From positions 1 through 48,436 of the IMG/VR virus record IMGVR_UViG_3300009285_003636: a stretch of 48,436 nt of DNA; one strand, written 5' to 3'. The notes beneath the pieces are model-generated. The model was not told the origin of the DNA. It ran no database searches and saw nothing but the letters and a program-made list of their open reading frames with translations. Made by a program: the position numbers and the translations under genes. The stretch's first letter is position 1. Every line of letters begins with the position of its first letter. Of this stretch, positions 1 to 9,020 are shown one piece after another. This DNA is from a virus.

Positions 1-1607
1 ACTCCTGAAGTGGCTGTGTTGCATACAAAGTCTATTGTGTTATCAGCATCTTGATAAGTTATTGCTCCGCCAGTTTCGGTATTTCCAGTCCACATCGCTC
101 CTGCTGTGTCTGAAATGTATTCTGCGAGAGTATCAACTCCTATCCATAAGTTAGTGAAGAAGCCCGTAGTGGCTGTGAGAGTAGTAGAGAAGAAATTGGT
201 TGTTGTAGCTTGAGTTGTTGTGGAGTTGCCAGTGATATTGAGATTGCCTATAAGTGTAGAAGACGCGGTAGCACTAGAGCCGATGATAAAGTTTGTGGTA
301 GTTGCGAATATGCCTGCTGACGGATGAGTGAATGGGTCTGAACCTCCACCTCCCGTATTGAAATCTGTCCCACAAGAGAACACACCATTAGTCCAAAGAA
401 GTTTACCTGTTGTGGTATCACAAGAAGCTAGACCTGCTCCGTGATAGAGAGTTGAAGAAGCATAAGCAGTTGAGAATCCTAGAGTAGTAGAAGCATATTG
501 AGGGAAGATGACTGTGTTAGGAAAAGATAAGACCGCACCAGAAGCCCCGATAACTTTAGGAGAATTGGAGACAGATATTTGATTAGAAGTTCCTGCGAGA
601 GTAGTGGTGGCGACACTTCCGAGAGTAGTCCGACCTGATGTATTAGTGAAGTATGATAATCCTGATACTGCAATATCTGTAGTAGTGGCTATTTCAAAAG
701 CGGAAGTCCCTGCTCCACCGTCATCTGAGCCATCACAGAGTCCTGCACCACCTGTGATAGCGGTGCAGAAATCAGAGAGAGCCGTTCCAACTGTGCCGAA
801 GATTCTAAGTGTCCCTCCACCTATAGCAAGATTGGTGGTGGAAGCGGTCGTGCTAAAGAAGTTGGTCGAGGTGGCAGAGGTGGTGGTACTTCTAGTGATA
901 TTGTTGAAGATATTGGCTCCAGTCCAAGTGTTTGAGGTAGAGAAATCAAAGCCAACCGTGTCTCCCGTAAGAGTAATAGGTGAGGTAACAGCTAAGTTAG
1001 TATCATCTGAAACATCCAGTCCTGCGACATCGGCAGTTCCTACAGTAGCGCAAGTCGCTACACCTAGAACCGAAAGAACGCGAACAAATTGATTAGTGCA
1101 AGTTGTACCTGCGTATTCATCTAAAGAGCCATTGGCATCTGTTAAGAGTAAAGCCGAAGTGAGAGAGGAGACGGCAAAGTTAGTTGTAGTTGCCGAAGTT
1201 GTAGTGGCTCTAGTGGCAAAAGTAGTTGAAGCAACAAGTCCTAAGGGCGTACCTTTTAAGAATAGACCTGTGGAAGTAGCGTTGACTACTTGTCCTCCAT
1301 AAGTATCGGCAGTGAATGGAAATGTACCGCCTGTATCAGACGCGCAGTCCCAGTCATTGGTAGCGGTTTTTTTGAGAATTTCACCATTAGCGCAAGTTGA
1401 ACCGTCTGGCTGAATCTCTCCATCAAAGCGTAAATTAGACGGAGCATAAATACTCCAAGTCGAAACATTTGGTTGTAAAAGAGAAGAAACTAGCTTCCAA
1501 AAATTACCTCCCACCTGCGCGTTAGTTTTTTCAATAAAAAGAAAACCAAACACCCCCAAAAACATCATGCTAATAACAAATAATTTCAGTATTTTTTTAT
1601 GATTCAT
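1..1607 (-). CDS. Signal-peptide-bearing ATTTN-repeat surface/fibre-like protein (partial, 3' end off window)
   Basis: The frame is open from an ATG at 1607 to the window edge, about 535 residues, with no stop seen. The N-terminus has a lysine-rich start, a hydrophobic core (residues about 7-25) and an ALA-type ending before QVGG, so it looks like a signal peptide or membrane anchor. The rest is a Thr/Ser/Ala-rich repeat with motifs such as ATTTNF, STTASTTN and ATSTNFFST, plus a few cysteine pairs. I associate this style with secreted surface proteins of Parcubacteria-like CPR bacteria, and some phage fibres resemble it. The start overlaps the stop of the upstream virion gene by 11 bases. A signal peptide is unexpected for a virion part assembled in the cytoplasm, so it may be a host-surface protein, a conversion factor or a fibre. 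Function is not established. Confidence 0.75.
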   Translation of the reverse strand, partial: MNHKKILKLFVISMMFLGVFGFLFIEKTNAQVGGNFWKLVSSLLQPNVSTWSIYAPSNLRFDGEIQPDGSTCANGEILKKTATNDWDCASDTGGTFPFTADTYGGQVVNATSTGLFLKGTPLGLVASTTFATRATTTSATTTNFAVSSLTSALLLTDANGSLDEYAGTTCTNQFVRVLSVLGVATCATVGTADVAGLDVSDDTNLAVTSPITLTGDTVGFDFSTSNTWTGANIFNNITRSTTTSATSTNFFSTTASTTNLAIGGGTLRIFGTVGTALSDFCTAITGGAGLCDGSDDGGAGTSAFEIATTTDIAVSGLSYFTNTSGRTTLGSVATTTLAGTSNQISVSNSPKVIGASGAVLSFPNTVIFPQYASTTLGFSTAYASSTLYHGAGLASCDTTTGKLLWTNGVFSCGTDFNTGGGGSDPFTHPSAGIFATTTNFIIGSSATASSTLIGNLNITGNSTTTQATTTNFFSTTLTATTGFFTNLWIGVDTLAEYISDTAGAMWTGNTETGGAITYQDADNTIDFVCNTATSG

Positions 1608-2223
1608 ATAAATAAGTTATACCTTCACCATTAACAAGAGCATCAATATATAGAAGGTTAGTATTATTAACATTTAACACTATAGACTGAGTAGCATACA
1701 AATTTATTCCCCTCTGCGTACTATCTACCGCTGACACAACATTAACATCTCCTATAGTAACAACATTTGTATTACTTGCCAATGCCTGAATAGTGACCCT
1801 TTTACAACCAGCCGAAGCTAAACGCTCTCTAGTACCAGCTGTTGTTACAGTGTCAATGACTGTTCCTATAGCAGAAACTACCTCAACAGCCGTTTTAATC
1901 GCAGCAAGATGAGTAATCATAGTTGTCTGATTTGCCGAAATAGCAAGATCTCCAGTAGCAATCGTAGCTGTTATACTACCGGCAATACGCAGAGCTCCAG
2001 TTGAATCAAGACTAAACGGTATATAGTCACCATCAGCCCCAAAATTAGATTGCGTATCCTGTCGAACCCCCAACATCATTATTCCTGAGTCGCCAGAAAC
2101 ATGAATAGAATCCTCTAATTGAGCCAGACCACTAGAACCACTACCTAAAAGAATCTCGATGTTATCAAGACTATCCAGCATATCCTGCAATTGTTTGGGA
2201 TTCCCCGGAAACGGTTCGGGCAT
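1597..2223 (-). CDS. Probable virion protein sharing a C-terminal beta domain with its neighbour
   Basis: A 208-residue protein without a recognised family. Residues 1-60 are helix-prone and acidic (PKQLQDMLDSLDNIEILLG). The middle is Ser/Thr/Ala-rich. The last ~75 residues (from VTIQALASNTNVVTIG to GEGITYLYES) match the pattern of the neighbouring 187-residue protein's C-terminus: VxIQA/VKAKN..N..VTIG/ITVGY..SIxLxVxNxxxxxIDAxVxGEGxxxxYE. This looks like a duplicated beta-sandwich virion domain. It lies in the late cluster after the capsid gene and directly before the repeat surface protein. Likely a capsid or fibre accessory protein, inferred from position only. Confidence 0.7.
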   Translation of the reverse strand: MPEPFPGNPKQLQDMLDSLDNIEILLGSGSSGLAQLEDSIHVSGDSGIMMLGVRQDTQSNFGADGDYIPFSLDSTGALRIAGSITATIATGDLAISANQTTMITHLAAIKTAVEVVSAIGTVIDTVTTAGTRERLASAGCKRVTIQALASNTNVVTIGDVNVVSAVDSTQRGINLYATQSIVLNVNNTNLLYIDALVNGEGITYLYES

Positions 2224-2235
2224 GTTTTTAGTTAA

Positions 2236-2799
2236 TTAGGCTTGTAATTGTTTCTCGTAGATCACTTCTACACCCTCTCCCGTCACTGTGGCATCAAGCC
2301 ATACTCTGTCAATATTCTCAACTTGCAGAGTAATCGATTCATTGTTATCCAAACTGTACCATCCAGTACCAGTATTTAGGGCCGTTGCTGAACTATACCC
2401 TACAGTAATATTTCCGGTATTTGCGTTCTTAGCTTTGACTGTCACAGCCACACCATCGGGAACAGTCTTAGGAGCAGTCAATGTAACAGTAGCCCCAGCC
2501 GCTTCAGTCGTAAGGTCATTTCTTCTAAGAAGAGTAATTGTTCCCGCTACAACAGTATCAATCGTATAAGTTCCGTCATTTGAAGCAGAACCAGCAACGG
2601 TGATTTGATCACCAGCCTGAAATCCGGCAACAACAAAAAGACTGGATGAGTCGGTAATCGTATCAGCAGCTTCCGTATTTTCACTGAAAGCGATTGTCGT
2701 TGCTCGTCGCTTCACTTGGAGTTGCTCAGGCGTACCCGAGGTTTGGACATTAAACTGAAAAGTGAAAGGTAAGGGAAGGTTTGTAAGTCTCGTAGTCAT
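2236..2799 (-). CDS. Probable virion protein (beta-rich, related to next gene)
   Basis: 187 residues, beta-rich and low in charge. The N-terminus (MTTRLTNLPLPFTFQFNVQT) leads into a central segment of the type AFSENTEAADTITDSSSLF..GFQAGDQITVAGSASNDGTYTIDTV. That centre resembles small beta domains found in phage structural proteins. The C-terminal ~75 residues are related to the end of the 208-residue protein downstream. An A-rich leader precedes the ATG and no clear Shine-Dalgarno is seen. Probably a decoration or tail/fibre attachment subunit. The exact role cannot be read from sequence. Confidence 0.7.
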   Translation of the reverse strand: MTTRLTNLPLPFTFQFNVQTSGTPEQLQVKRRATTIAFSENTEAADTITDSSSLFVVAGFQAGDQITVAGSASNDGTYTIDTVVAGTITLLRRNDLTTEAAGATVTLTAPKTVPDGVAVTVKAKNANTGNITVGYSSATALNTGTGWYSLDNNESITLQVENIDRVWLDATVTGEGVEVIYEKQLQA

Positions 2800-2885
2800 T
2801 TTATTTTTTGATTAAACTCTCATGGCTCTCTCGCCGTGAGCGAGTCGCGGGAGAGAGTGAAAGTTCAAGAATTAAGTTGTTAATC

Positions 2886-5800
2886 CTAAGCTACGCGCGT
2901 GAACGCGTACGCAGTCGCGCTGGTGAACATAATTCTGTAGACCGCTACACCCGTTACACCAGATGCTACTGTTAGATCTCCGAACGAACCTCCTGTATCA
3001 ACAGCCGCAGTAGATAATACTCCATTCACTGCCACCGCAATGGTCACAGTGCTGGCTCCCGCCGAGTTGTCGATAACAAGATCAAACACATCTCCCGCCG
3101 AAGCAGACAACTCACCGCCCAACAGAGTTCCCGTTGGCAGAGTTATTGTTGTTGCAGCTGCTGATGTTGATGTAATTCGTCCAGTTGCCACTTCTGCCGC
3201 TGTTGCGGTTGCTGTTGCGTTAATTGCCGCAGCAGTAGAACGAGTGTCTATCGTTGTATTGAGTTCGGTCAATATCGGCAATACTGGTTTGGCAGTAAAT
3301 GTCGCCACGCCAGTTACCAACAAAGTCTCATCAAACACAACCGCACCCGCATCAACCTTAAGTCCTTCCATACCCGAATCGGTTGAGTTGATATACAAGG
3401 CCCACCTACCCGCAGTACTTGCTCCAGTTGCCTCAATAGAGAATAGATTCGAAGTTGAAGAATGATTTCCGTTTGACGTTATATTAACCAAATCTGCACC
3501 AGCAACCAAAGCTCCCGTGTGAGTAATATCCAAGGCACATCCTTCTCCAGAAACTCCAGTTCCTGCCGTAGTCATCTGAATAGCAGATCCCGCAACGTTC
3601 GTTCCCATCCCAATAAACAAGGCATTACCATCAGAAGCACCGGATGAGTAAGTAATATTAATCACATCCGAGTTAAGAACACCCGTTTGTGAAATTAAGA
3701 TCACGTGGTCATTCGTGCCACCATCAGCACCAGTATTCACGATGTTGATAAGTGGTTCTGATCTTGTTCCAGCCGCATCGATCTGAATCGCATTACCAGC
3801 AAGGTTCGTCCCCATATCAATATGGAGCGCGTCACCCGTAGAAGCCGAGGCGTTACCGAACACAATATCGATAATGTTACCGGTGTAGACCGCCGTAACG
3901 TCAATATCGAAGAGTGGACTTGCTGCCGCTCCAGTATTGGTAACGTTAATATCCCACAAGGTTCCACCAATCGTGGTTCCAGCTCCGTCGAATGTTGTTT
4001 CCATCAAGGGCTGTGTTCGTGTTACCGCTCCCGCGTCAAGATGTATCGCAGTAGCAGCCACGCCTGCATTCATATCAATATGAATGACATTACCTGTACA
4101 AGCTGAAGCCAAACCTACTTCAAAAACATTGCCTGCGTACACTCCTGTGGCAAAGTCAATATCAATGAGAGGATTAGAAGTCGCACCTGACTCATTAACA
4201 TCAATATCTATGAGTGTTCCGCCCGCACCCGTGCCAGTTCCTTCCATGATGAACTCAACAACTGGTTGAGTTCTTAGACCTGCGCCCGAGTCAACTCTAA
4301 CAGCTGTCGCAGCTAAACCAGCGTCAAGGTCGATGTTTATCACATTTCCCGTTGCGGCTGCTGACGTAACTATGTCAACGATGTTACCCGTTACAGCTCC
4401 CGTAATATTGATGTCAAGCAGTATACCCGAGGATGTTCCCGCGTCGCCGATTTCAAGAAGAGCAACAGTACGGTTCATTGCACCCGAGGCGATAACAACC
4501 GCCTGCCCGCCAGTTGCCGTCGCACCAAGATTGATGTCCAACACGTTTCCCGTATAGGTTACCGCACCGATACCAACATCAATCGTGTTTCCAGAAGCAG
4601 CTCCATTTTCTGCAATTTCAACAAGATTAGTCGTACGAGTCATCACTCCAGAAGTGAGAACTATTGCTTGAGCACCGGTCGCAGTAGCTCCTAAATCAAT
4701 AGCAATAGCATCACCGGTATCAGCAACAGCTCCATAGGTAATGTCAATAACATTACCAGATCCTGCCCCACCGACATTAATGTCGAAGAGCTGACCAGAG
4801 CCGGTGTTGTTATCCGCGATCTCACAAAGATCAAGGTTCCCGGTTGAGTCGTAAGTAACAGCAATTAAGTTTGCTGTCCGCGCACCCGCGCCGGCATCGA
4901 GGAAGAGGAACCGTCCACCGACCGCAGCGTTCATGTCCACATTAAAGACATCTCCAGTAGACGTTGTATCCATAGAGACCTCAAGAACGTGTCCCGAAAT
5001 TGCGCCAGTAAGAATGACCTCGACCATACTTAGGGTTCCCGTAGAATCTGACTGAAGTTCAATCATCGGCTGAGTGCGGGCACCAGATCCTTCTATATGA
5101 AGAGCGGTCATCGCAACAGCCGTATCAAGGTTAACGAAGAACACATTACCAGTCGCAATTCCCGATGTGGCAAACTGGAAAATGTCTCCGGTGTATGCAC
5201 CAGAAAGATCAATATCAATCATGGCCGCGCTTCCCGTTCCTGCGTCATCAATATCGATGACTGGAGCGGTTCGTACGCCCGTTCCTCCGGTAAAGAGAAA
5301 TCCAGTCGTATTTAGATTATTGCCATTGCCGAGAGTAATGCTTATCGCAGAACCGCCCGGAGATCCGGAAAAAGTCCCGGTAAAGTCCAGACCGATTGAA
5401 GCACCTGACCCGGAACTATTAATGTCGATAATACTGTGTGCACCAGTCGAATCATCCGTAAAGATAAGATCCGAACCCGTGCGTGCCGTACCGCCGGAAT
5501 CAATCTCAATTCCTTCAGCCGCAATACCATCGTCCATATCAATGTAGATAGCTCGAGCTGCAGTATTTGCTGCATCTTCAAACTTCAAAGAAAAGATATG
5601 TCCGCTTCCCGTGCCAGTCTTTGTTGCAGTAAGAGTATTAGCCGTCGCTTGTCCGTCATTAAGAACAATTGCGCCTTCATCCACCGTAATTGTGCTTCCG
5701 TTTTCATAAACACCGTTAAGATCACCAACCGAACCGGAGACAGAAGTTAGAAGGTTATATTCCGTCGTACCATCCCAGAACCGTAACCCGCTCGAACGAC

Positions 5801-5942
5801 GATACAAGAGCATGTCGTTCGTTGAAGTCGGGGTAGTCGTTATATCAGCATCGAATCTAATAGCGCCGAGATCGCTTCCGCGTCTCTGACGTATATTCCA
5901 TCCGCCGATAGAACCTGCCCGACCAGAATCAAATGTAGGCAT
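2886..5942 (-). CDS. Giant tandem-repeat beta protein of the virion (fibre/decoration-like)
   Basis: 1018 residues. Residues 1-75 (GRAGSIGGWNIRQRRGSDLGAIRFDAD..) resemble an anchoring head. Residues about 100-880 are degenerate tandem repeats built from short units such as TGNVIDI, ATGxAIxID, GAxxRTxPLxEI and GGTLIDIDV. These alternate small, hydrophobic and Asp residues, as in beta-solenoid or beta-helical fibres. A final ~110-residue beta domain (ITLPTGTLLGG..SAGDVFDLVIDNSAG..TVTIA) ends the chain and resembles C-terminal domains of head or tail decoration proteins. It follows the capsid gene directly. Long shadow frames on the opposite strand come from the repeat composition. A fibre is more likely than an enzyme; no catalytic motif is visible. 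Confidence 0.7.
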   Translation of the reverse strand: MPTFDSGRAGSIGGWNIRQRRGSDLGAIRFDADITTTPTSTNDMLLYRRSSGLRFWDGTTEYNLLTSVSGSVGDLNGVYENGSTITVDEGAIVLNDGQATANTLTATKTGTGSGHIFSLKFEDAANTAARAIYIDMDDGIAAEGIEIDSGGTARTGSDLIFTDDSTGAHSIIDINSSGSGASIGLDFTGTFSGSPGGSAISITLGNGNNLNTTGFLFTGGTGVRTAPVIDIDDAGTGSAAMIDIDLSGAYTGDIFQFATSGIATGNVFFVNLDTAVAMTALHIEGSGARTQPMIELQSDSTGTLSMVEVILTGAISGHVLEVSMDTTSTGDVFNVDMNAAVGGRFLFLDAGAGARTANLIAVTYDSTGNLDLCEIADNNTGSGQLFDINVGGAGSGNVIDITYGAVADTGDAIAIDLGATATGAQAIVLTSGVMTRTTNLVEIAENGAASGNTIDVGIGAVTYTGNVLDINLGATATGGQAVVIASGAMNRTVALLEIGDAGTSSGILLDINITGAVTGNIVDIVTSAAATGNVINIDLDAGLAATAVRVDSGAGLRTQPVVEFIMEGTGTGAGGTLIDIDVNESGATSNPLIDIDFATGVYAGNVFEVGLASACTGNVIHIDMNAGVAATAIHLDAGAVTRTQPLMETTFDGAGTTIGGTLWDINVTNTGAAASPLFDIDVTAVYTGNIIDIVFGNASASTGDALHIDMGTNLAGNAIQIDAAGTRSEPLINIVNTGADGGTNDHVILISQTGVLNSDVINITYSSGASDGNALFIGMGTNVAGSAIQMTTAGTGVSGEGCALDITHTGALVAGADLVNITSNGNHSSTSNLFSIEATGASTAGRWALYINSTDSGMEGLKVDAGAVVFDETLLVTGVATFTAKPVLPILTELNTTIDTRSTAAAINATATATAAEVATGRITSTSAAATTITLPTGTLLGGELSASAGDVFDLVIDNSAGASTVTIAVAVNGVLSTAAVDTGGSFGDLTVASGVTGVAVYRIMFTSATAYAFTRVA

Positions 5943-6056
5943 TTTTTAAGTGAGAGTGGGAGTCGCCAATAACTCTAGTCACCAAGATAAGAGGTGATCC
6001 CACTCTAACTAAGCTAATAATTAAGTGACTATATTCGTTTTTAATTCACTTCGTTA

Positions 6057-7037
6057 TCAAACGGAAGTACTTGCCGAACCGATAATCCACTTGTAGTCAA
6101 GAATACCGTAGGCATACGAAGCAGAACTTTTGAATTTCCAATCATCCGTGTCAAATTCCTCTCCATTTCCGCCAACACTCGGGGCGGTAAAGGTTGGATT
6201 CTCAGAGAATTCAAGTATAGCATCCTTATGCTTAAGATCAGCAAGGAACCAGAAGTAACGTCCGGTAGCAGTCGGGGCACCCAAGTTAGTCGTAGCGAGA
6301 AACGGAAGAACAATATGTCGATACTTACCCTTGTAAACGTTATCAGCGCGTTCAGCCGTATCAGGAGCAGAAACAGATCGCATGAACTCCATCACGATGT
6401 TAACAATGGCCGGATCATCACCCGTAATAATCGTATCCGGCTTTGGAACGACTTTGACATCGTTCATATTCACCATGTTTCTGAAGAGACGTTCACCCGC
6501 CTCAAGATTGGTGCGGTTGAAAGCTAGTGTACCGTTTTCGTTGTCAACAACCGTCGAAGAACCCGTAACAGTGTGAGAATCATAGAAAATTGGGTTCGCG
6601 TCTCCCGTGACTGTATTCACCGTTTCACCATCCATGTTTGTGTAAGACGAACCGAAACCGAAAGTGAAGAGATGAGTCAAGTCAAGTTCAATTCTTTGAG
6701 CCGTAGACTCACCAAGTCCACGCATTTTCTTTTCGATCTCGCGATACTTGTCATACTTACGCATTTCCCAAGTAACGGAATCTTTAAGACCAATGCGGGA
6801 CTTTGTGAGATTCAAGGTGTAACCTTGTCGCGGAGAACCAATAACATACGAACCACCTTCGTCTTTTCGACGAGCGAAGCCCGGACTATCGATCTGAGAG
6901 TATTCAGAAGTCTGATTTTCGTTCGGCACTATATCATAGAGCTGCCGAGCGTTTCTTTCTACTGAATCATACTCTTCTCTCCACTGGACCAGCGCATTTT
7001 TTACGAGGTCGTTGAACTGTGAAGTTAGAATAGGCAT
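6057..7037 (-). CDS. Major capsid protein (probable HK97 fold)
   Basis: 326 residues. It lies downstream of scaffold and decoration genes in the order portal, scaffold, decoration, capsid, which is the usual place for the major capsid protein. Visible features are an N-terminal helical arm (QFNDLVKNALVQWREEYDSVERNARQLYDIV), an extended charged loop (SPGFARRKDEGGSYVIGSPRQGYTL), a spine-helix-like stretch (RKYDKYREIEKKMRGLGESTAQRIELDLTH) and a C-terminal beta-rich segment ending in DYKWIIGSASTSV. No separate prohead protease was found. The HK97 fold is inferred from length, order and pattern. The leader is A/T-rich with no strong Shine-Dalgarno. Confidence 0.75.
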   Translation of the reverse strand: MPILTSQFNDLVKNALVQWREEYDSVERNARQLYDIVPNENQTSEYSQIDSPGFARRKDEGGSYVIGSPRQGYTLNLTKSRIGLKDSVTWEMRKYDKYREIEKKMRGLGESTAQRIELDLTHLFTFGFGSSYTNMDGETVNTVTGDANPIFYDSHTVTGSSTVVDNENGTLAFNRTNLEAGERLFRNMVNMNDVKVVPKPDTIITGDDPAIVNIVMEFMRSVSAPDTAERADNVYKGKYRHIVLPFLATTNLGAPTATGRYFWFLADLKHKDAILEFSENPTFTAPSVGGNGEEFDTDDWKFKSSASYAYGILDYKWIIGSASTSV

Positions 7038-7101
7038 AACTAATAAAATTAATTTTAACTAATAACACGCTTCGCTTATTCTACTTCGTTTTTTAATTCA
7101 C

Positions 7102-7530
7102 TTACTCAACAATCAAGGCACCAACAACCTTACGCGTCATCTTCGCTACCACCAAAGTAGTCGAGATAAACTGCGTTACATAGAAGTCGTTGTTTGAGGA
7201 AGTACCCACATCAACAGAATCTGAATCGTCAACGTCGATATACTCACCAACATCAGACTGCGCAGCCGTACCGGTAGCAACCGTACAGAGATACTCCGCT
7301 TCAGCACCAGCTACCAACACTGGAACCTTGGCGTTTGTCGCGCTAGAAGAAGCAATCGTTTGCTGAATCAAACCAAGTTGAGGAAAAGCAGATCCGTCCA
7401 AATACCTTGTCACATAGCCGGAAGTGTTAATTCCAACAATATCGTTGAAGGTAAAGGCTTCAGAAGCTGCTTTCTGATACCACTCAAGATGCGGATTCGA
7501 TCCGTTTTCACGGAATAGTACAATAGGCAT
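7102..7530 (-). CDS. Probable capsid decoration protein
   Basis: 142 residues, beta-rich, between scaffold and major capsid genes. It begins MPIVLFRENGSNPHLEWYQKAASEAFTFNDIV and has a pattern typical of small head-decoration or stabilisation proteins (INTSGYVTRYLDGSAFPQLGLIQQTI..VPVLVAGAEAEYLCTVATG). These recall DUF2190-like and phage L Dec-like domains that manage a surface trimer. No enzymatic motif is present. The assignment rests on size, composition and position. Confidence 0.6.
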   Translation of the reverse strand: MPIVLFRENGSNPHLEWYQKAASEAFTFNDIVGINTSGYVTRYLDGSAFPQLGLIQQTIASSSATNAKVPVLVAGAEAEYLCTVATGTAAQSDVGEYIDVDDSDSVDVGTSSNNDFYVTQFISTTLVVAKMTRKVVGALIVE

Positions 7531-7613
7531 ATATTTTTTAAGGAAGCGATGTCATTCCAATCGCATAAGCGATAAGCCCAATATCGTTCCAATTGTTAAC
7601 TTATTTGTAATCC

Positions 7614-8372
7614 TTAAGGAGTGGTCATTACATTGTCCTTTGTCAGATCGACTTTCGCCGCCTTCTCAGGATCAGTGTGCATGGCTCGGGCCATTTCCTT
7701 TCCTTTCTCGGAAAGACCTGTACCCTTGCCCTCACCCCCACCCCCACTTCTATCCCCAGCGCCTCCGGCATCTCTACCTGCATTAATTCCACCTTCAATT
7801 CGTCCTTCCTGCCTTCCGCGCTCTCTTTCTTTATTCAAGTGCTCATCAAGCTTACCAATAGATCGTTTATGTTCAAGCAGAGCTGCTTCCATCCGATCAA
7901 CGACTTCGTCATGTGTTAACTCCGTACCTTTAAAAGTAAGATTTGACATTAACGCCGTCCATTGAACATCATCAACATACTCAGGATGTGCCGTCAAGAA
8001 AGAACGTTTTGCTGTTCTCTCACTGGCAGTCCGCAAAGTCTTATTCGCGGCCGCGGTAGCCACCTCACCGACTTTTTTCTCATCGATGACATTACTTCCT
8101 CCGCCTTCACCTCCCTTTCCGTCGCCAGTGCCTTGATCTCCTTTGAGATCTCGTTCATCAGCTTTCTTTTTAAGCAACCCTGTCTTGTAATTATCACGAT
8201 CCTCATTACTCTGCTTCAGATCACTCTGTAGCTTTTCATGTTCGGTCTTCTTAATAGTGACTGTTTCTTCGCCTCCGCTTCCGGCGGCAGCCTTATCAGC
8301 TGCGGCTTTTGCTGCGGCGTCGTCACCACCAGCACCCGTACCTTTATTATCAATTACTGTTTCATTTGGCAT
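7614..8372 (-). CDS. Probable head scaffolding protein
   Basis: 252 residues, highly charged, with a Gly/Ala-rich N-terminus (GTGAGGDDAAAKAAADKAAAG) and a central coiled coil (KKTEHEKLQSDLKQSNEDRDNYKTGLLKKKADERDLKG). A folded helical part covers about residues 110-190 (VGEVATAAANKTLRTASER..FLTAHPEYVDDVQW), followed by another Gly-rich linker and a short C-terminal helix. This layout, next to portal and capsid genes, is typical of scaffolding proteins that are lost from the mature head. Two Gly-rich linkers give strong local DNA bias. Confidence 0.7.
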   Translation of the reverse strand: MPNETVIDNKGTGAGGDDAAAKAAADKAAAGSGGEETVTIKKTEHEKLQSDLKQSNEDRDNYKTGLLKKKADERDLKGDQGTGDGKGGEGGGSNVIDEKKVGEVATAAANKTLRTASERTAKRSFLTAHPEYVDDVQWTALMSNLTFKGTELTHDEVVDRMEAALLEHKRSIGKLDEHLNKERERGRQEGRIEGGINAGRDAGGAGDRSGGGGEGKGTGLSEKGKEMARAMHTDPEKAAKVDLTKDNVMTTP

Positions 8373-8442
8373 ATTTAAAACCGTTATTATTTTAAATCGC
8401 AGGTTCCCACGATCTTTATGCTAACGAACAGCCCGTCTTGGT

Positions 8443-8524
8443 GTAGGGGGCTGCAATCTACCAGCAAACATTTTGGAAAACGAAGTGCAAACCAAAACGT
8501 TACTGATAGATTGCAGCTTCCTAC
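8443..8524. repeat. Long imperfect inverted repeat (22-bp arms) in late-gene gap
   Basis: Arms 8443-8464 and 8503-8524 pair over 22 positions with three exceptions, all transitions, so two become G-U on one strand and one on the other. The 38-base loop holds a second nested stem (8468-8476 with 8492-8500, one mismatch). It lies in the 191-base gap between the scaffold gene and the upstream 144-residue gene, both on the minus strand. It could be a transcription attenuator, an RNA processing site or a mobile-element remnant. No T-run follows on either strand, so a simple terminator is less likely. Confidence 0.65.
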
Positions 8525-8563
8525 TAGCTGCTTCGCTTATTAGCTTAACTATTAATTGTCAAT

Positions 8564-8998
8564 CTACTTTGCTGCTGTCTCAAACGCTTCAAGCAGCTCA
8601 CCATACTCCTCAATATTTACCACCCAATTCTTTCCCCAATTCTCCCTGTTGAACTGTCCACTAAATATCGAGAAAGCATCCTTCTCTACCACAACATCCA
8701 CCACATCCATTCCGTGTTCCTTTGAGTATACACCAATCTCGTCATTAATCTTGTCCACACCGGCTTTTATTTCCTCTTCAGAGAGTTCCTTATTCTTAAC
8801 TTTTGCACTAAGATCCCTAGCCTTATCAAACATCTCAATGTAATGAGTAACATGAGTCCGTAAAGCCGGAAGAATGTCACCAATAGTTGCCTTTATTTCA
8901 GCCGTAGTCGGATACTCCTTCGGAGGAACATTCCTCAAGGCTCCATAGATAGACCACGCAAACACTCTCTTAATCTTTAACGTTTTCTGTTCTGACAT
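8564..8998 (-). CDS. Unknown late protein between portal and scaffold genes
   Basis: 144 residues, not recognised. It is mostly helical and acidic: a basic start (MSEQKTLKIKRVFAWSIYGALRNV), a helix-rich centre (EIKATIGDILPALRTHVTHYIEMFDKARDLSAKVKNKELSEEEIKAGVDKINDEIG) and a Trp/Asn-containing end. The leader is A-rich (AACTAAAAACGAAATC). It sits in the head-assembly cluster, so a head or portal accessory role is possible. Confidence 0.6.
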   Translation of the reverse strand: MSEQKTLKIKRVFAWSIYGALRNVPPKEYPTTAEIKATIGDILPALRTHVTHYIEMFDKARDLSAKVKNKELSEEEIKAGVDKINDEIGVYSKEHGMDVVDVVVEKDAFSIFSGQFNRENWGKNWVVNIEEYGELLEAFETAAK

Positions 8999-9020
8999 AA
9001 GATTTCGTTTTTAGTTACTA

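Noticed and set aside
604-1302. Plus-strand frames of 162 and 68 residues
   Set aside because: Opposite the open minus-strand repeat gene running from 1607 to the edge, which has a signal peptide and family-like motifs.
3040-5750. Many plus-strand frames of 60-141 residues
   Set aside because: All are shadows of the repetitive 1018-residue gene; similar phase and composition repeat along it.
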